The position numbers were made by a program, and so were the translations under genes. The notes under the pieces were generated by a model. The model was not told the origin of the DNA and did not search any database. It saw only the letters and a program-made list of their open reading frames with translations. Positions 1 through 6,383 of a stretch of 8,782 nt of DNA are shown in pieces; the first letter of the stretch is position 1; the number at the start of each line of letters is the position of its first letter. Source of the stretch: Candidatus Adiutrix sp. (lineage in GTDB: Bacteria > Desulfobacterota > Desulfarculia > Adiutricales > Adiutricaceae); the NCBI GenBank assembly GCA_031285975.1, contig JAITVE010000269.1, forward strand, positions 1 to 8,782. Reading direction: 5' to 3'.

Positions 1-1382
1 AGGAAGCCAGTTCCGAGGATTTGGCCGAACAGCGGACAAAAACCTGGCGCGGGCGGCGGCTGACCATCAAAATTTCCACGCCCACCACTGAAACAGGCCC
101 CATCTGGCGGGCCTTCAGCGAAGAGGCCCACGCCCGCTTCGACTGGTGGGTGGTCTGTCCCGAATGCGGCAGGCCGCAACTGATGAAATTCGACAACATC
201 CGCTGGCCGGAGGATGAGCGCGACCCGGAAATAGTGTTGCGGGACGACCTGGCCCGCTACCAGTGTGAGCATTGCCCGGCCCGCTGGGACGACGCCGCCC
301 GCGACCAGGCCGTGCGCCGGGGCCAGTGGATTGAGCGGGAATCCAAGTTGGAGATGCTCACCCACCTGAAAACCCACAAGCTGAGTAAAATCGGTTTTCA
401 CATCCCGGCCTGGATCAGCCATTTCGTCTCGCTGTCGGAAGTGGCCCACGCTTTCCTGCGCTGGAACAAGACCGGCCGCCTGAACGATTTGAAAAATTTC
501 ATGAACCAGGTCAAGGCCGAGCCATGGAAGGAACAATTCAGCCAGCGGGAAGACGACGCCGTCCTGGCCTTGTGCGACACCCGGCCACGCGGCGTTGTTC
601 CAACGCCGGAAGAGCACGACGATCCCCAGCGGCAGCGGCCGCCCATTGCCGCGCTCCTGGCCTCGGTGGATACCCAGGGCCGTTACTTCTGCTATGCCAT
701 CCGGGCTTTCGCCTACGGCTCTTCCGAGGAAAGCTGGCTGGTTCAGGCTGGGACAGTGCCGGACTTCGACGACCTGGTGAGGCTGTTTTGGAAGAGCACA
801 TACAAGGACGGTCTGGGCCGGGAGCACCGGGTGCGCAGCGTCATCATCGACGCCATGGGCACTCGAACCAAGAAGGTCTATGAATTCTGCGTCCAGCACC
901 GGGGCCGCATTGTGCCGTACCAAGGGGTTGACCGGCTGAGAGTCCCCATTCAGCATTCGTCGCTGGAATACTATCCTGACGACCGGGGCAACAAGGTCAG
1001 GATACCCGCCGGGCTGACCCTTCACCGGGTGGACACCAAATTTTTCAAGGACGACCTGGCCGCCCGGCTGTCCATCGCCCCGGACGACCCAGGCGCGTTC
1101 CATCTGCATTCGAATGAGAAAAAGGAACTCGACGGTTACGCCCGCGAGATGTGCGCCGAGGTTTGGTCGGATGAGAAAGACGGTTGGATCAACCCCCACG
1201 GCCGCCCCAACCACTTTTGGGACTGCGAGGTGATGATCCAGGCCCTGGCCTATCAGCTCAATATTCGCAACTGGAAAATGCCGGAACAGATGCAGCATCA
1301 ATCAAAGCCCGCCGGGCCGCCCGCGCCGCTTCGCGGCCGCCCGATGTCCGCCGGAGAACGTATAGCCGCCGCAAGGAGATGA
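1..1382 (+). CDS. Phage terminase large subunit, GpA family (5'-truncated by window edge)
   Basis: DNA-packaging motor and nuclease that cuts concatemeric phage DNA and pumps it through the portal. The frame is open to the left edge (residues EASSED precede the first possible start, a TTG at 21), so the real start and the Walker A/B ATPase motifs lie outside the window. Numbering from that TTG: an AEQRTKTW stretch and the STPT segment (19-22) match the end of the GpA ATPase domain. Two CxxC pairs (C46/C49 and C82/C85) form the zinc-ribbon-like insert typical of GpA proteins. The C-terminal RNase H-like nuclease shows its three expected acidic positions: D217 in ASVDTQ, D277 in IIDAMG and D401 in HFWDC. 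That the whole gene is GpA-type is family knowledge; assigning the three aspartates as catalytic is by motif position. It ends at TGA 1380-1382, 2 bases before the next start. Confidence 0.95.
   Translation, partial: EASSEDLAEQRTKTWRGRRLTIKISTPTTETGPIWRAFSEEAHARFDWWVVCPECGRPQLMKFDNIRWPEDERDPEIVLRDDLARYQCEHCPARWDDAARDQAVRRGQWIERESKLEMLTHLKTHKLSKIGFHIPAWISHFVSLSEVAHAFLRWNKTGRLNDLKNFMNQVKAEPWKEQFSQREDDAVLALCDTRPRGVVPTPEEHDDPQRQRPPIAALLASVDTQGRYFCYAIRAFAYGSSEESWLVQAGTVPDFDDLVRLFWKSTYKDGLGREHRVRSVIIDAMGTRTKKVYEFCVQHRGRIVPYQGVDRLRVPIQHSSLEYYPDDRGNKVRIPAGLTLHRVDTKFFKDDLAARLSIAPDDPGAFHLHSNEKKELDGYAREMCAEVWSDEKDGWINPHGRPNHFWDCEVMIQALAYQLNIRNWKMPEQMQHQSKPAGPPAPLRGRPMSAGERIAAARR
1373..1378 (+). promoter_or_regulatory. 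Shine-Dalgarno site deciding the HTH gene start
   Basis: AAGGAG lies 6 bases before ATG 1385. An in-frame ATG at 1379 follows the site directly and is too close to be used, so 1385 is the preferred start. The site lies inside the last codons of the terminase gene. Confidence 0.8.
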
Positions 1383-1384
1383 AC

Positions 1385-1576
1385 ATGGAAAAGCGCCTTA
1401 ACTGGAAACAAGCCTGCGATATTCTCGGCTGCGGAAAAACCAAATTTTACCGCTTAATTCGAGACAAAAAACTTCCCGCGTATAGAGCCGGTATGAAAGG
1501 CATATGGGTCAAGGAAGACGATGTGTTTCGCCTGATTGAAACCCTTGAATCGGTCGATGATGCGGACTTGATGTAA
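1385..1576 (+). CDS. Small excisionase/MerR-type helix-turn-helix DNA-binding protein
   Basis: A 63-residue protein made almost entirely of one winged helix-turn-helix of the excisionase-like HTH_17 type: LNWKQACDILGCGKTKFYRLI gives the two helices (about residues 5-25), followed by a K-LPAYR wing and a W-V-DDV-RLIE third helix (about 30-55), then an acidic tail. It should bind DNA, but the target is unknown. The position is unusual, because lambda-type operons normally go from terminase straight to gpW. A hand count gives 87 G+C of 192 bases (45%), well below the roughly 60% of neighbouring DNA, with many AAA and TTT-type codons, so it looks like a separately acquired insert (a 'moron'). Its fold resembles the N-terminal DNA-binding part of lambda Nu1 (small terminase), so a packaging role is possible; a transcription regulator or excisionase-like factor is equally possible. 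I saw no convincing promoter of its own. Confidence 0.8.
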   Translation: MEKRLNWKQACDILGCGKTKFYRLIRDKKLPAYRAGMKGIWVKEDDVFRLIETLESVDDADLM

Positions 1577-1649
1577 ATATTTTGTGCGTTTGGTTCTTTT
1601 GGTTCCGTTGTTCCCCCACTTGCCGTAAAACTTCTGCTACGTTCAAGGC
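1577..1649 (+). other. Intergenic gap between HTH gene and gpW-like gene
   Basis: This 73-base stretch is the longest non-coding interval in the window. It starts AT-rich, contains the 9-base repeat described separately and ends in a pyrimidine-rich stretch. I found no stem-loop with a T-run and no well-spaced -35/-10 pair; TATTTT at 1578-1583 has only a poor partner upstream. Confidence 0.6.
1589..1615 (+). repeat. Short direct repeat, TTTGGTTC units at 9-base spacing
   Basis: TTTGGTTC occurs at 1589-1596 and again at 1598-1605. A degenerate third unit (GTTGTTCCC) begins at 1607. The array sits 12 bases after the stop codon of the HTH gene. Two exact 8-base copies plus one weak copy is a small signal; it could be a binding site for the neighbouring DNA-binding protein or chance in pyrimidine-rich DNA. 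Confidence 0.5.
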
Positions 1650-1877
1650 ATGGGAACTTCTATCTGGACAAAGGCGGAACTGACCGCCGCTATCGCCGAG
1701 TGGAAGGCCGCCTACCGGGCGGCCTCCAGCGGCCGTTCCTATACCATCGAAGGGCGCACCCTCACCCGCTATGATCTGGACGACATCCGCGCCCAGCTTG
1801 ACTACCTGAGCAAGGAACTCGACAAGGCCAGCGGCCACGGCGGGCCTTTCTTTGTTCAGGCGAGGCCCCGGCGATGA
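1650..1877 (+). CDS. gpW-like head-tail connector protein
   Basis: A 75-residue protein with the pattern of the gpW/DUF6148-like family: a tryptophan near the N terminus, a first helix (about residues 8-23), a G-SY-I-GRTLTR beta hairpin (about 28-40) and a second helix DLDDIRAQLDYLSKEL (about 42-57). In lambda, gpW (68 residues) binds the portal after packaging to retain DNA and form the site for gpFII. Its place just before the portal gene matches lambda order, and its stop overlaps the portal start by 4 bases (ATGA), which suggests coupled translation. Its own ribosome site is poor: AAGG ends only one base before the ATG, and no better in-frame start is visible. The family call rests on size, helical pattern and position. 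Confidence 0.78.
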   Translation: MGTSIWTKAELTAAIAEWKAAYRAASSGRSYTIEGRTLTRYDLDDIRAQLDYLSKELDKASGHGGPFFVQARPRR

Positions 1878-3445
1878 CTGGCCTCTTGAATCATCTGGGG
1901 CGGCCCTTGGCCCAGGAGCGCGTGGCCGGGCCGTCGCGGGAGTCGGGGGCCTATCGCGGCAGTATCAACAACTACCGCCCCCACCGCACCATCTCCCGCG
2001 ACGGCGAAACCCGCGAACGCACCCTCACCCAGGATCGGGCGCAAGACCTGTATGCCAACGATTTCGCTGCCCGCTCGGCGGTGGACGCCATTTCGGTCAA
2101 CGCTGTGGGCACCGGCCTGACTCCGCAGCCGCGCCTTCCGTATAAAAGGCTTGGCATCACCGAAGAGCAAGCCGCCGAGGTCAAGGAAGCGATGGAGTGG
2201 GCCTGGGCCGAATGGACTACCCAGGCCCATGCCGCCGGAACCATGCACTTTGAGGATTTGCAGTTGTCCGGCATCAAGTCCATGCTCCGCTTGGGCGAAC
2301 TTCTGCATGTGCCGGTGATGGAAGATATCGACCAGGACGGCTCCCGCACTTTCAGCCTGGCCATTCAGCCGCTCTCCCCGCGCCGCCTGCGCACGCCTTC
2401 GGACAAGACCACCGACCCGTCCATCCGCGACGGCGTACACCTTTCGCCCACCGGCAAGCCCTTGGGTTATTGGGTGGCCGCGCCCAGCCCGACCTTGTAT
2501 TCCGGCATTGACTGCGGCGGCTTTTCCAGCGTGCTGACTTCGGAACACTTCCGCTACCTCCCGGCCCGCGTGGCTCACCGCCCTGGCGTTTTGCACCTGT
2601 TCCGCCAGGATGAGGAAGAGCAGGTGCGCGGCGTCTCCACCCTATCCACTGGCGTGAAATTGTTTCGCAACCTTTCCGATAGCATTGATTTTGAACTGCT
2701 GGCCCAGGTTGTCGCCGCCAGCTTCCCCGTTTTTATCGGCATGGAAGGCGGGCAGTCGGGTATGCCGGAGGCCGTCCGTGAACAGTACGGGCTTCCCGAG
2801 TCGGACAAACCGGCGGAAAAGCGGTACTACCAGACGGTCGATCCGGGTGTGATGATGTATGGCAATCCCGGAGAAAAGCCGGAAGTGCTGGAAAGCAAAC
2901 GGCCCAACAGCAATTTCATGAATTTTGTGGAACTGGTTCTGCGGGCCCAGGGCGCGGCTTCGGGCATTTCGTATGAAACCATGATCCGGGATTTTTCCAA
3001 AAGCAATTATTCCAGCGCCCGCGCCGCCTTAAATGAGGATTGGAAAACGTTCCTCATTTACCGCAAGCACTTTGCCCGCCTGTATTGCCAGCCCATCTGG
3101 AACATGGTCATGGAAGAGGCCTGGCTCCGGGGCAAAATAGTGCTGCCCAAAGGTGCGCCGGATTTTTACGAAAGCCGCTTTTTGTGGTGCAACTGTTACT
3201 GGTACGGGCCTTCGCGGGGCTATGTTGACCCGGTCAAAGAGGTTCAGGCCAATGTGCTGGCCATTCAAAACCGGCTGATGACCCGCCACGAACACTTTGC
3301 CCAATACGGCAGCGACTTCAGCGAGTCCATGGACACCATTGAATCCGAAGAAAAACGCCTAGCGGCCATGCCGCAAGCAGCCTCGGCCATGACGGCTAAA
3401 AAACCCGGCCTCGCCACTATGGAGAACGATAATGCCGCTGACTGA
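1874..3445 (+). CDS. Phage portal protein, lambda gpB family
   Basis: The 523-residue protein matches the usual length of lambda-type portals (533 in lambda). It forms the ring at one capsid vertex through which DNA enters and leaves, and to which the terminase and the neck proteins dock. Family landmarks appear in order: NAVGTGLTPQP near residue 78; a helix-rich stretch ending GELLHVPVME; the GVHLSPTGKPLGYWV segment; HLFRQDEEEQVRGVSTLS (R252-G253 at its core) followed by the long FELLAQVVAASF helix; and SNYSSARAALNEDW (S377 onward), the most conserved stretch of the family. GAGG at 1862-1865 serves as ribosome site, 8 bases before ATG. The 3' end overlaps the protease gene by 14 bases. Lambda portal is trimmed by its protease; whether that happens here cannot be read from the sequence. 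Confidence 0.97.
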   Translation: MTGLLNHLGRPLAQERVAGPSRESGAYRGSINNYRPHRTISRDGETRERTLTQDRAQDLYANDFAARSAVDAISVNAVGTGLTPQPRLPYKRLGITEEQAAEVKEAMEWAWAEWTTQAHAAGTMHFEDLQLSGIKSMLRLGELLHVPVMEDIDQDGSRTFSLAIQPLSPRRLRTPSDKTTDPSIRDGVHLSPTGKPLGYWVAAPSPTLYSGIDCGGFSSVLTSEHFRYLPARVAHRPGVLHLFRQDEEEQVRGVSTLSTGVKLFRNLSDSIDFELLAQVVAASFPVFIGMEGGQSGMPEAVREQYGLPESDKPAEKRYYQTVDPGVMMYGNPGEKPEVLESKRPNSNFMNFVELVLRAQGAASGISYETMIRDFSKSNYSSARAALNEDWKTFLIYRKHFARLYCQPIWNMVMEEAWLRGKIVLPKGAPDFYESRFLWCNCYWYGPSRGYVDPVKEVQANVLAIQNRLMTRHEHFAQYGSDFSESMDTIESEEKRLAAMPQAASAMTAKKPGLATMENDNAAD

Positions 3446-4673
3446 AAGACTGTGGGCGCTGCCTCCGGCCCTGGCCCAAAATGTTCTCGTCGAACTGGAC
3501 AGGCATCTGCGCACGCCGGAAGGCGAGGCGGGGCAACGTCTTCCACGTGCGGCTCTTGGCTCCGCCGGGCGGAGTGACCAGGCCGACAAAGGCTACATCG
3601 TTAAAAACCGCGTGGCCGTCATCAACGTCAGCGGGCCTATCACCCGGCGGGCTATGTATTCCTGGTGGAGCAACGAACGGGTGACCGTCGGGCAGGATTT
3701 TATCCTCTCGGCCGTGGAAACCGCCCTGGCCGACAGCTCGGTGCGGAGCATTTTATTGAATATCAACAGCCCTGGCGGAGTGGTGGCTGGGACTAAGGAA
3801 CTGGCCGACCGCGTGGCCGAGGCAGCGAAAATAAAACCCATGGCCGCCTATGCCGATGGCTGGATAGCCTCGGCGGCTATGTGGCTGGCCTCGGCCACGG
3901 GCCGGGTGCTGGCCCCGGTCACGGCCCAGGTGGGCAGCATCGGGGTCATTCTGGTGCACGCCGACTTTTCAAAGTGGAATGAGAAGGTCGGGGTCAGCTA
4001 CAGCTACATCACCGGCGGCCGCTTCAAGGCTGCCGGGAATGAAAACACTCCCCTGTCCGATGAGGATCGGGCCCTGTTCCAAAACCAGGTCAGCGAGATA
4101 CACAAAATATTCAAGGCCGACGTCGTGCACCACCTCAGCGTAAAAGCCCCGGAAGAGGAGTGGGCCGAAGGGCAAATGCTGATGGCCGAAGAGGCGCGGG
4201 CCCTCGGCCTGGTCGATGTCATAGTGCGGGATGTGGATTCCGCCGTCACTTTATTGAGCCAGGAGGCGAATATGGATTATCAGACTCTGGCCGCCCAGCA
4301 TCCCGATTTGCTGGCGGAAATTGAAACCAAGGCCAAGGCGGGCGCTCTGGCCGAGGCCGAAACCAAGGCCCAGGCGGGCATCAGCGAAGCACGGGCACAG
4401 CTTATGGCCATGGTCAAGGCCGTGGCCGGTGAGGATGTCAGTGCGAAAATAGCGCGGCTGGCGGAAGCGGGCATCAGCCCGGCCCAACTTGAGGCGGTGT
4501 TGGGGGCCATGCCCCCGGCGGCCAGTGCGCCGGACACCAAACAGGCTATTCTCCAAGGCCTTCAGGCCGCCACCCCGGCGGCGGTGCCCGGTGGGCTACC
4601 CCCGGCCGCATCTTCCACGCCGGGCAACCGGCTCATCGCCGACGCGGAACGCCGCGCCGTAGCCAAAGCGTAA
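3432..4673 (+). CDS. S49-family prohead protease with C-terminal scaffold domain (lambda gpC-like)
   Basis: This 413-residue protein processes the prohead from inside the shell. Residues about 57-270 form a ClpP/SppA-type serine protease: NINSPGG (110-116) builds the oxyanion region, S147 in WIASAAMW is the expected nucleophile, TAQVGSIGV follows, and K199 in GGRFKAAGN is the expected catalytic lysine of the Ser-Lys dyad. Residues about 281-413 are an Ala/Glu-rich helical region ending in a Pro/Ala linker and a basic tail, typical of a scaffold. Lambda gpC (439 residues) has the same two-part layout and contains Nu3 in frame. GGAG at 3421-3424, 7 bases before ATG 3432, supports the start, which overlaps the portal gene. 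Residues 1-56 have no feature I recognise. The catalytic assignments follow family motifs. Confidence 0.95.
   Translation: MPLTERLWALPPALAQNVLVELDRHLRTPEGEAGQRLPRAALGSAGRSDQADKGYIVKNRVAVINVSGPITRRAMYSWWSNERVTVGQDFILSAVETALADSSVRSILLNINSPGGVVAGTKELADRVAEAAKIKPMAAYADGWIASAAMWLASATGRVLAPVTAQVGSIGVILVHADFSKWNEKVGVSYSYITGGRFKAAGNENTPLSDEDRALFQNQVSEIHKIFKADVVHHLSVKAPEEEWAEGQMLMAEEARALGLVDVIVRDVDSAVTLLSQEANMDYQTLAAQHPDLLAEIETKAKAGALAEAETKAQAGISEARAQLMAMVKAVAGEDVSAKIARLAEAGISPAQLEAVLGAMPPAASAPDTKQAILQGLQAATPAAVPGGLPPAASSTPGNRLIADAERRAVAKA
4261..4266 (+). promoter_or_regulatory. Internal Shine-Dalgarno site for nested scaffold start
   Basis: A perfect AGGAGG sits inside the protease gene, 5 bases before the in-frame ATG at 4272. 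It is one of the strongest ribosome sites in the window. Confidence 0.8.
4272..4673 (+). CDS. Nested in-frame scaffold protein (lambda Nu3-like)
   Basis: ATG 4272 is codon 281 of the protease gene and would give a separate 133-residue protein identical to its C-terminal part. What the sequence shows: a perfect ribosome site at ideal spacing, placed exactly at the junction between protease domain and the Ala/Glu-rich helical region. What is known: in lambda, Nu3 is made from such an internal start in gene C and is the main scaffold for prohead assembly, later removed by gpC. The inference is that this phage uses the same trick, with the free scaffold in excess over the protease fusion. The protein starts MDYQTLAAQHPDLLAEIE, carries a 12-residue tandem duplication, a Pro/Ala/Gly-rich linker and a C-terminal basic helix (RLIADAERRAVAKA) that would suit capsid-protein binding. 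Expression of the short form is unproven. Confidence 0.75.
   Translation: MDYQTLAAQHPDLLAEIETKAKAGALAEAETKAQAGISEARAQLMAMVKAVAGEDVSAKIARLAEAGISPAQLEAVLGAMPPAASAPDTKQAILQGLQAATPAAVPGGLPPAASSTPGNRLIADAERRAVAKA
4311..4382 (+). repeat. 36-base tandem duplication within the scaffold region
   Basis: Two adjacent 36-base units (4311-4346 and 4347-4382) match at 27 of 36 positions and encode LAEIETKAKAGA and LAEAETKAQAGI (residues 294-317 of the long protein). The central 21 bases differ at one position only. It extends a charged Ala/Glu/Lys helix in frame, so it probably lengthens a scaffold coiled coil. Confidence 0.75.
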
Positions 4674-4683
4674 GGAGATAATC

Positions 4684-5058
4684 ATGCCTCTGCGCTCGTA
4701 TACTGAAGATGGGGCGTCAACTCTGTCCAGCGTCCTGCTGGTGGAAGTCAACCCCCGCTGGTGCCGCGAGAATATCACCCTGGCTCCGACGGAAATGGAT
4801 TTGCCGATAGGCATGGTATTGGTCAAAACCGCTGACGGCGATTACGTACCCTACCTGGCCAGTGAGGAAAACACCGAGGCCTCGGCGGTGCTCATTACCG
4901 ACGCAACGGCTTCCGACGAACAGCAGCCCGCTGTGGCCGTGAAGCGCGGGGCCGTGGTCAATCATGGAAACCTCCTCTTTCTGGAGCCCGTTACCGAGGA
5001 ACAGCAAGCCGTTGCCCTGGAGCAGTTGACTGCCCTGGGCATTGTCCCGCAGGAGTAA
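4684..5058 (+). CDS. Head decoration protein, lambda gpD family
   Basis: The 124-residue protein (lambda gpD has 110) forms trimers on the outside of the expanded capsid and stabilises it against DNA pressure. The pattern is that of the gpD family: a polar, flexible N terminus, an early beta stretch, then PIGMVLVKTADGDYVPYLA (about residues 40-58), SAVLITDATA (about 67-76), AVAVKRGAVVNHGNLLF (about 83-99) and a short C-terminal helix QQAVALEQLTALGI. The VLITDA and KRGAVVN segments are the most telling. AAGGAG (4672-4677), 6 bases before ATG, overlaps the stop codon of the protease gene. Location between protease/scaffold and major capsid genes is exactly that of lambda D. Confidence 0.92.
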   Translation: MPLRSYTEDGASTLSSVLLVEVNPRWCRENITLAPTEMDLPIGMVLVKTADGDYVPYLASEENTEASAVLITDATASDEQQPAVAVKRGAVVNHGNLLFLEPVTEEQQAVALEQLTALGIVPQE

Positions 5059-5061
5059 AGC

Positions 5062-6069
5062 ATGAGCCAGATAACCCATCCCAATCTTTTTACTGTTGCC
5101 GAACTGACGACAGCCGTCAACAAGCTGCCGCTCATGCCATTGCGCCTGTCCGGTTTATTTAAACAGACCGGCGTGCGCACCACCGCCGTGGCCCTGGATA
5201 TCCAGCAGGGCCGCATTGTGCTGGTTCAAAATACGGATCGCCGCAGTAACCCCGAACACTTGGGCGGGCGAGGTTCGACCCGCAGCACCAAAATGCTTCA
5301 GGCAGCCCACCTGCCCCTGGCCGACACCATTTTGCCGGACGATATTCAGGATGTGCGCGACTTCGGCAGCGCCGAGCCCATGGGCCCGGAGACCGTCATC
5401 AATGACCGTTTGCAAACCCTGAAAAACTCGGTGGAAATGACCGTTGAACATCATCGTCTCGGCGCGGTCAAAGGCGTGGTCTACGATGCCGACGGCTCCA
5501 CCGTGCTGCACAACCTGTATAACATTTTCGGCGTTCCCAAAAAAACCGTTGATATCGCCTTTCCCGACAACGTGCCGATTAAGACCAACCCGCTGCTGAA
5601 AGCCATTCTGGACGGCAAACGTCACGCCGAGCAGAAATGCGGCGGCCTGCCCATCACCCGTTTTGAGGCCCTGGTTGGTTCCGACTTTTACGACGCTCTC
5701 ACCGGCCATGAACTGGTGCGGGAAGCCTTTGAACTGTGGCAGGCCAACCAGCAGAACTGGGGGGACAACGATTATCGCCGCCGCGGTTTTACTTACGGCG
5801 GCGTCACCTGGATAGAGGCCTCGGAAGTGGTCAATGGTCGCCCCGTCGTGGAGAAGAGCAAGGCCCACATGTACCCTGTCGCTCCGGGCGTTTTCGAAAC
5901 CTTCTATGCCCCGGCCAATTGGATGGAAACAGTCAACACTGTCGGCCTTCCTTTCTACGCCCAGATGTGGGCCCGCGATGGCCAGCGGGGCTACGAACTG
6001 GAAGCGCAGAGCAACCCCTTATGCGTCTGCACTTTCCCGGAGACGCTGGTGGAGTTCACGGCGAAATGA
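5062..6069 (+). CDS. Major capsid protein, lambda gpE family
   Basis: The 335-residue protein (lambda gpE: 341) has the HK97-type fold and builds the icosahedral shell. Landmarks in order: a short N-terminal arm with LTTAVNKLP; the LPLADTILPDDIQDVRDFG loop region; the long helix followed by GAVKGVVYDADGSTVLHNLY; ITRFEALVGSDFYDALTGHE; YGGVTWIEASE; and the C-terminal signature APANWMETVNT (N292) with QSNPL (316-320) and a CTFPETLVEF end, which is typical of the family. AGGAG (5051-5055) lies 6 bases before ATG. Only 3 bases separate it from the decoration gene, and its stop overlaps the next start by 4 bases (ATGA). Unlike HK97, gpE-type proteins have no N-terminal delta domain and rely on a separate scaffold, which fits the nested gene upstream. 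Confidence 0.97.
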   Translation: MSQITHPNLFTVAELTTAVNKLPLMPLRLSGLFKQTGVRTTAVALDIQQGRIVLVQNTDRRSNPEHLGGRGSTRSTKMLQAAHLPLADTILPDDIQDVRDFGSAEPMGPETVINDRLQTLKNSVEMTVEHHRLGAVKGVVYDADGSTVLHNLYNIFGVPKKTVDIAFPDNVPIKTNPLLKAILDGKRHAEQKCGGLPITRFEALVGSDFYDALTGHELVREAFELWQANQQNWGDNDYRRRGFTYGGVTWIEASEVVNGRPVVEKSKAHMYPVAPGVFETFYAPANWMETVNTVGLPFYAQMWARDGQRGYELEAQSNPLCVCTFPETLVEFTAK

Positions 6070-6383
6070 CGGCTTTCAGGGACATGCTCCAGCGGGACGC
6101 CGAACGGGTTTTCACCAACCCGAATGAATTCGGCGAAGCGGCGACCATCAACGGCGTTGCCGTTCAGGTGGTCATCAGCGGCCGCAAAAGCGAAACCGCT
6201 GAACGGGAGGACGACCGGCCGGGGGTGGTCTTTGAATCTGCCGTCCTCAACTACCCGACCGGGAAGCTGCCGCTGCCGCGGGCCAACCGCGAAATCGACT
6301 GGAACGGGGACAAGTGGATGGTTCTGAGCGCGGCTGACAACAACGGCCTTCACCGCCTGGAGATTTACAGGGAGCGTTCCTGA
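6066..6383 (+). CDS. Probable head-tail joining protein (gpFII / Gifsy-2-like)
   Basis: A 105-residue protein starting at ATG 6066, which overlaps the capsid gene stop as ATGA. The segment VFTNPNEFGEAATINGVAVQVVISG (about residues 15-39) and the late beta strand REIDWNGDKWMVLSAADNNGLHRLEIYR resemble the small beta-barrel head-tail joining proteins (lambda gpFII and the Gifsy-2 prophage family), which cap the portal/gpW complex and dock the tail. Position directly after the major capsid gene and before a gpZ-like gene supports this. The nearest ribosome site (GGAG 6051-6054) is 11 bases away, so translation probably depends on coupling with the capsid gene. The family call rests on pattern and context, not on a specific catalytic or binding residue. 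Confidence 0.68.
   Translation: MTAFRDMLQRDAERVFTNPNEFGEAATINGVAVQVVISGRKSETAEREDDRPGVVFESAVLNYPTGKLPLPRANREIDWNGDKWMVLSAADNNGLHRLEIYRERS

Noticed and set aside
524..883. Plus-strand frame of 119 codons inside the terminase
   Set aside because: It overlaps the nuclease domain in another frame and encodes an Arg/Pro/Gly-rich sequence with no recognisable fold.
1325..1337. Small hairpin (5-base stem, 3-base loop) near the terminase end
   Set aside because: The stem is short, lacks a following T-run and lies in coding DNA, so it is not a convincing terminator.
1184..1384. Upstream extension of the HTH gene frame
   Set aside because: This stretch is the terminase C terminus read out of frame; AAGGAG at 1373-1378 fits the start at 1385.
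1554..1583. Possible promoter with TATTTT as -10
   Set aside because: The best -35 partner at acceptable spacing matches only about half of the consensus.
1610..1657. GTTCCC (1610-1615) and GGGAAC (1652-1657) as a stem hiding the gpW start
   Set aside because: Six pairs around a 36-base loop are easily found by chance and no longer pairing extends them.
1856..2596. Long minus-strand open frame (246 codons) opposite the portal gene
   Set aside because: It lies fully opposite a well-supported portal protein, has low-complexity Gly/Ala/Arg composition and no family motif; it is an expected artefact of GC-rich coding DNA.
5155..5868. Long minus-strand open frame (237 codons) opposite the capsid gene
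   Set aside because: It is a mirror of the gpE-type gene, with no independent motif or operon context.
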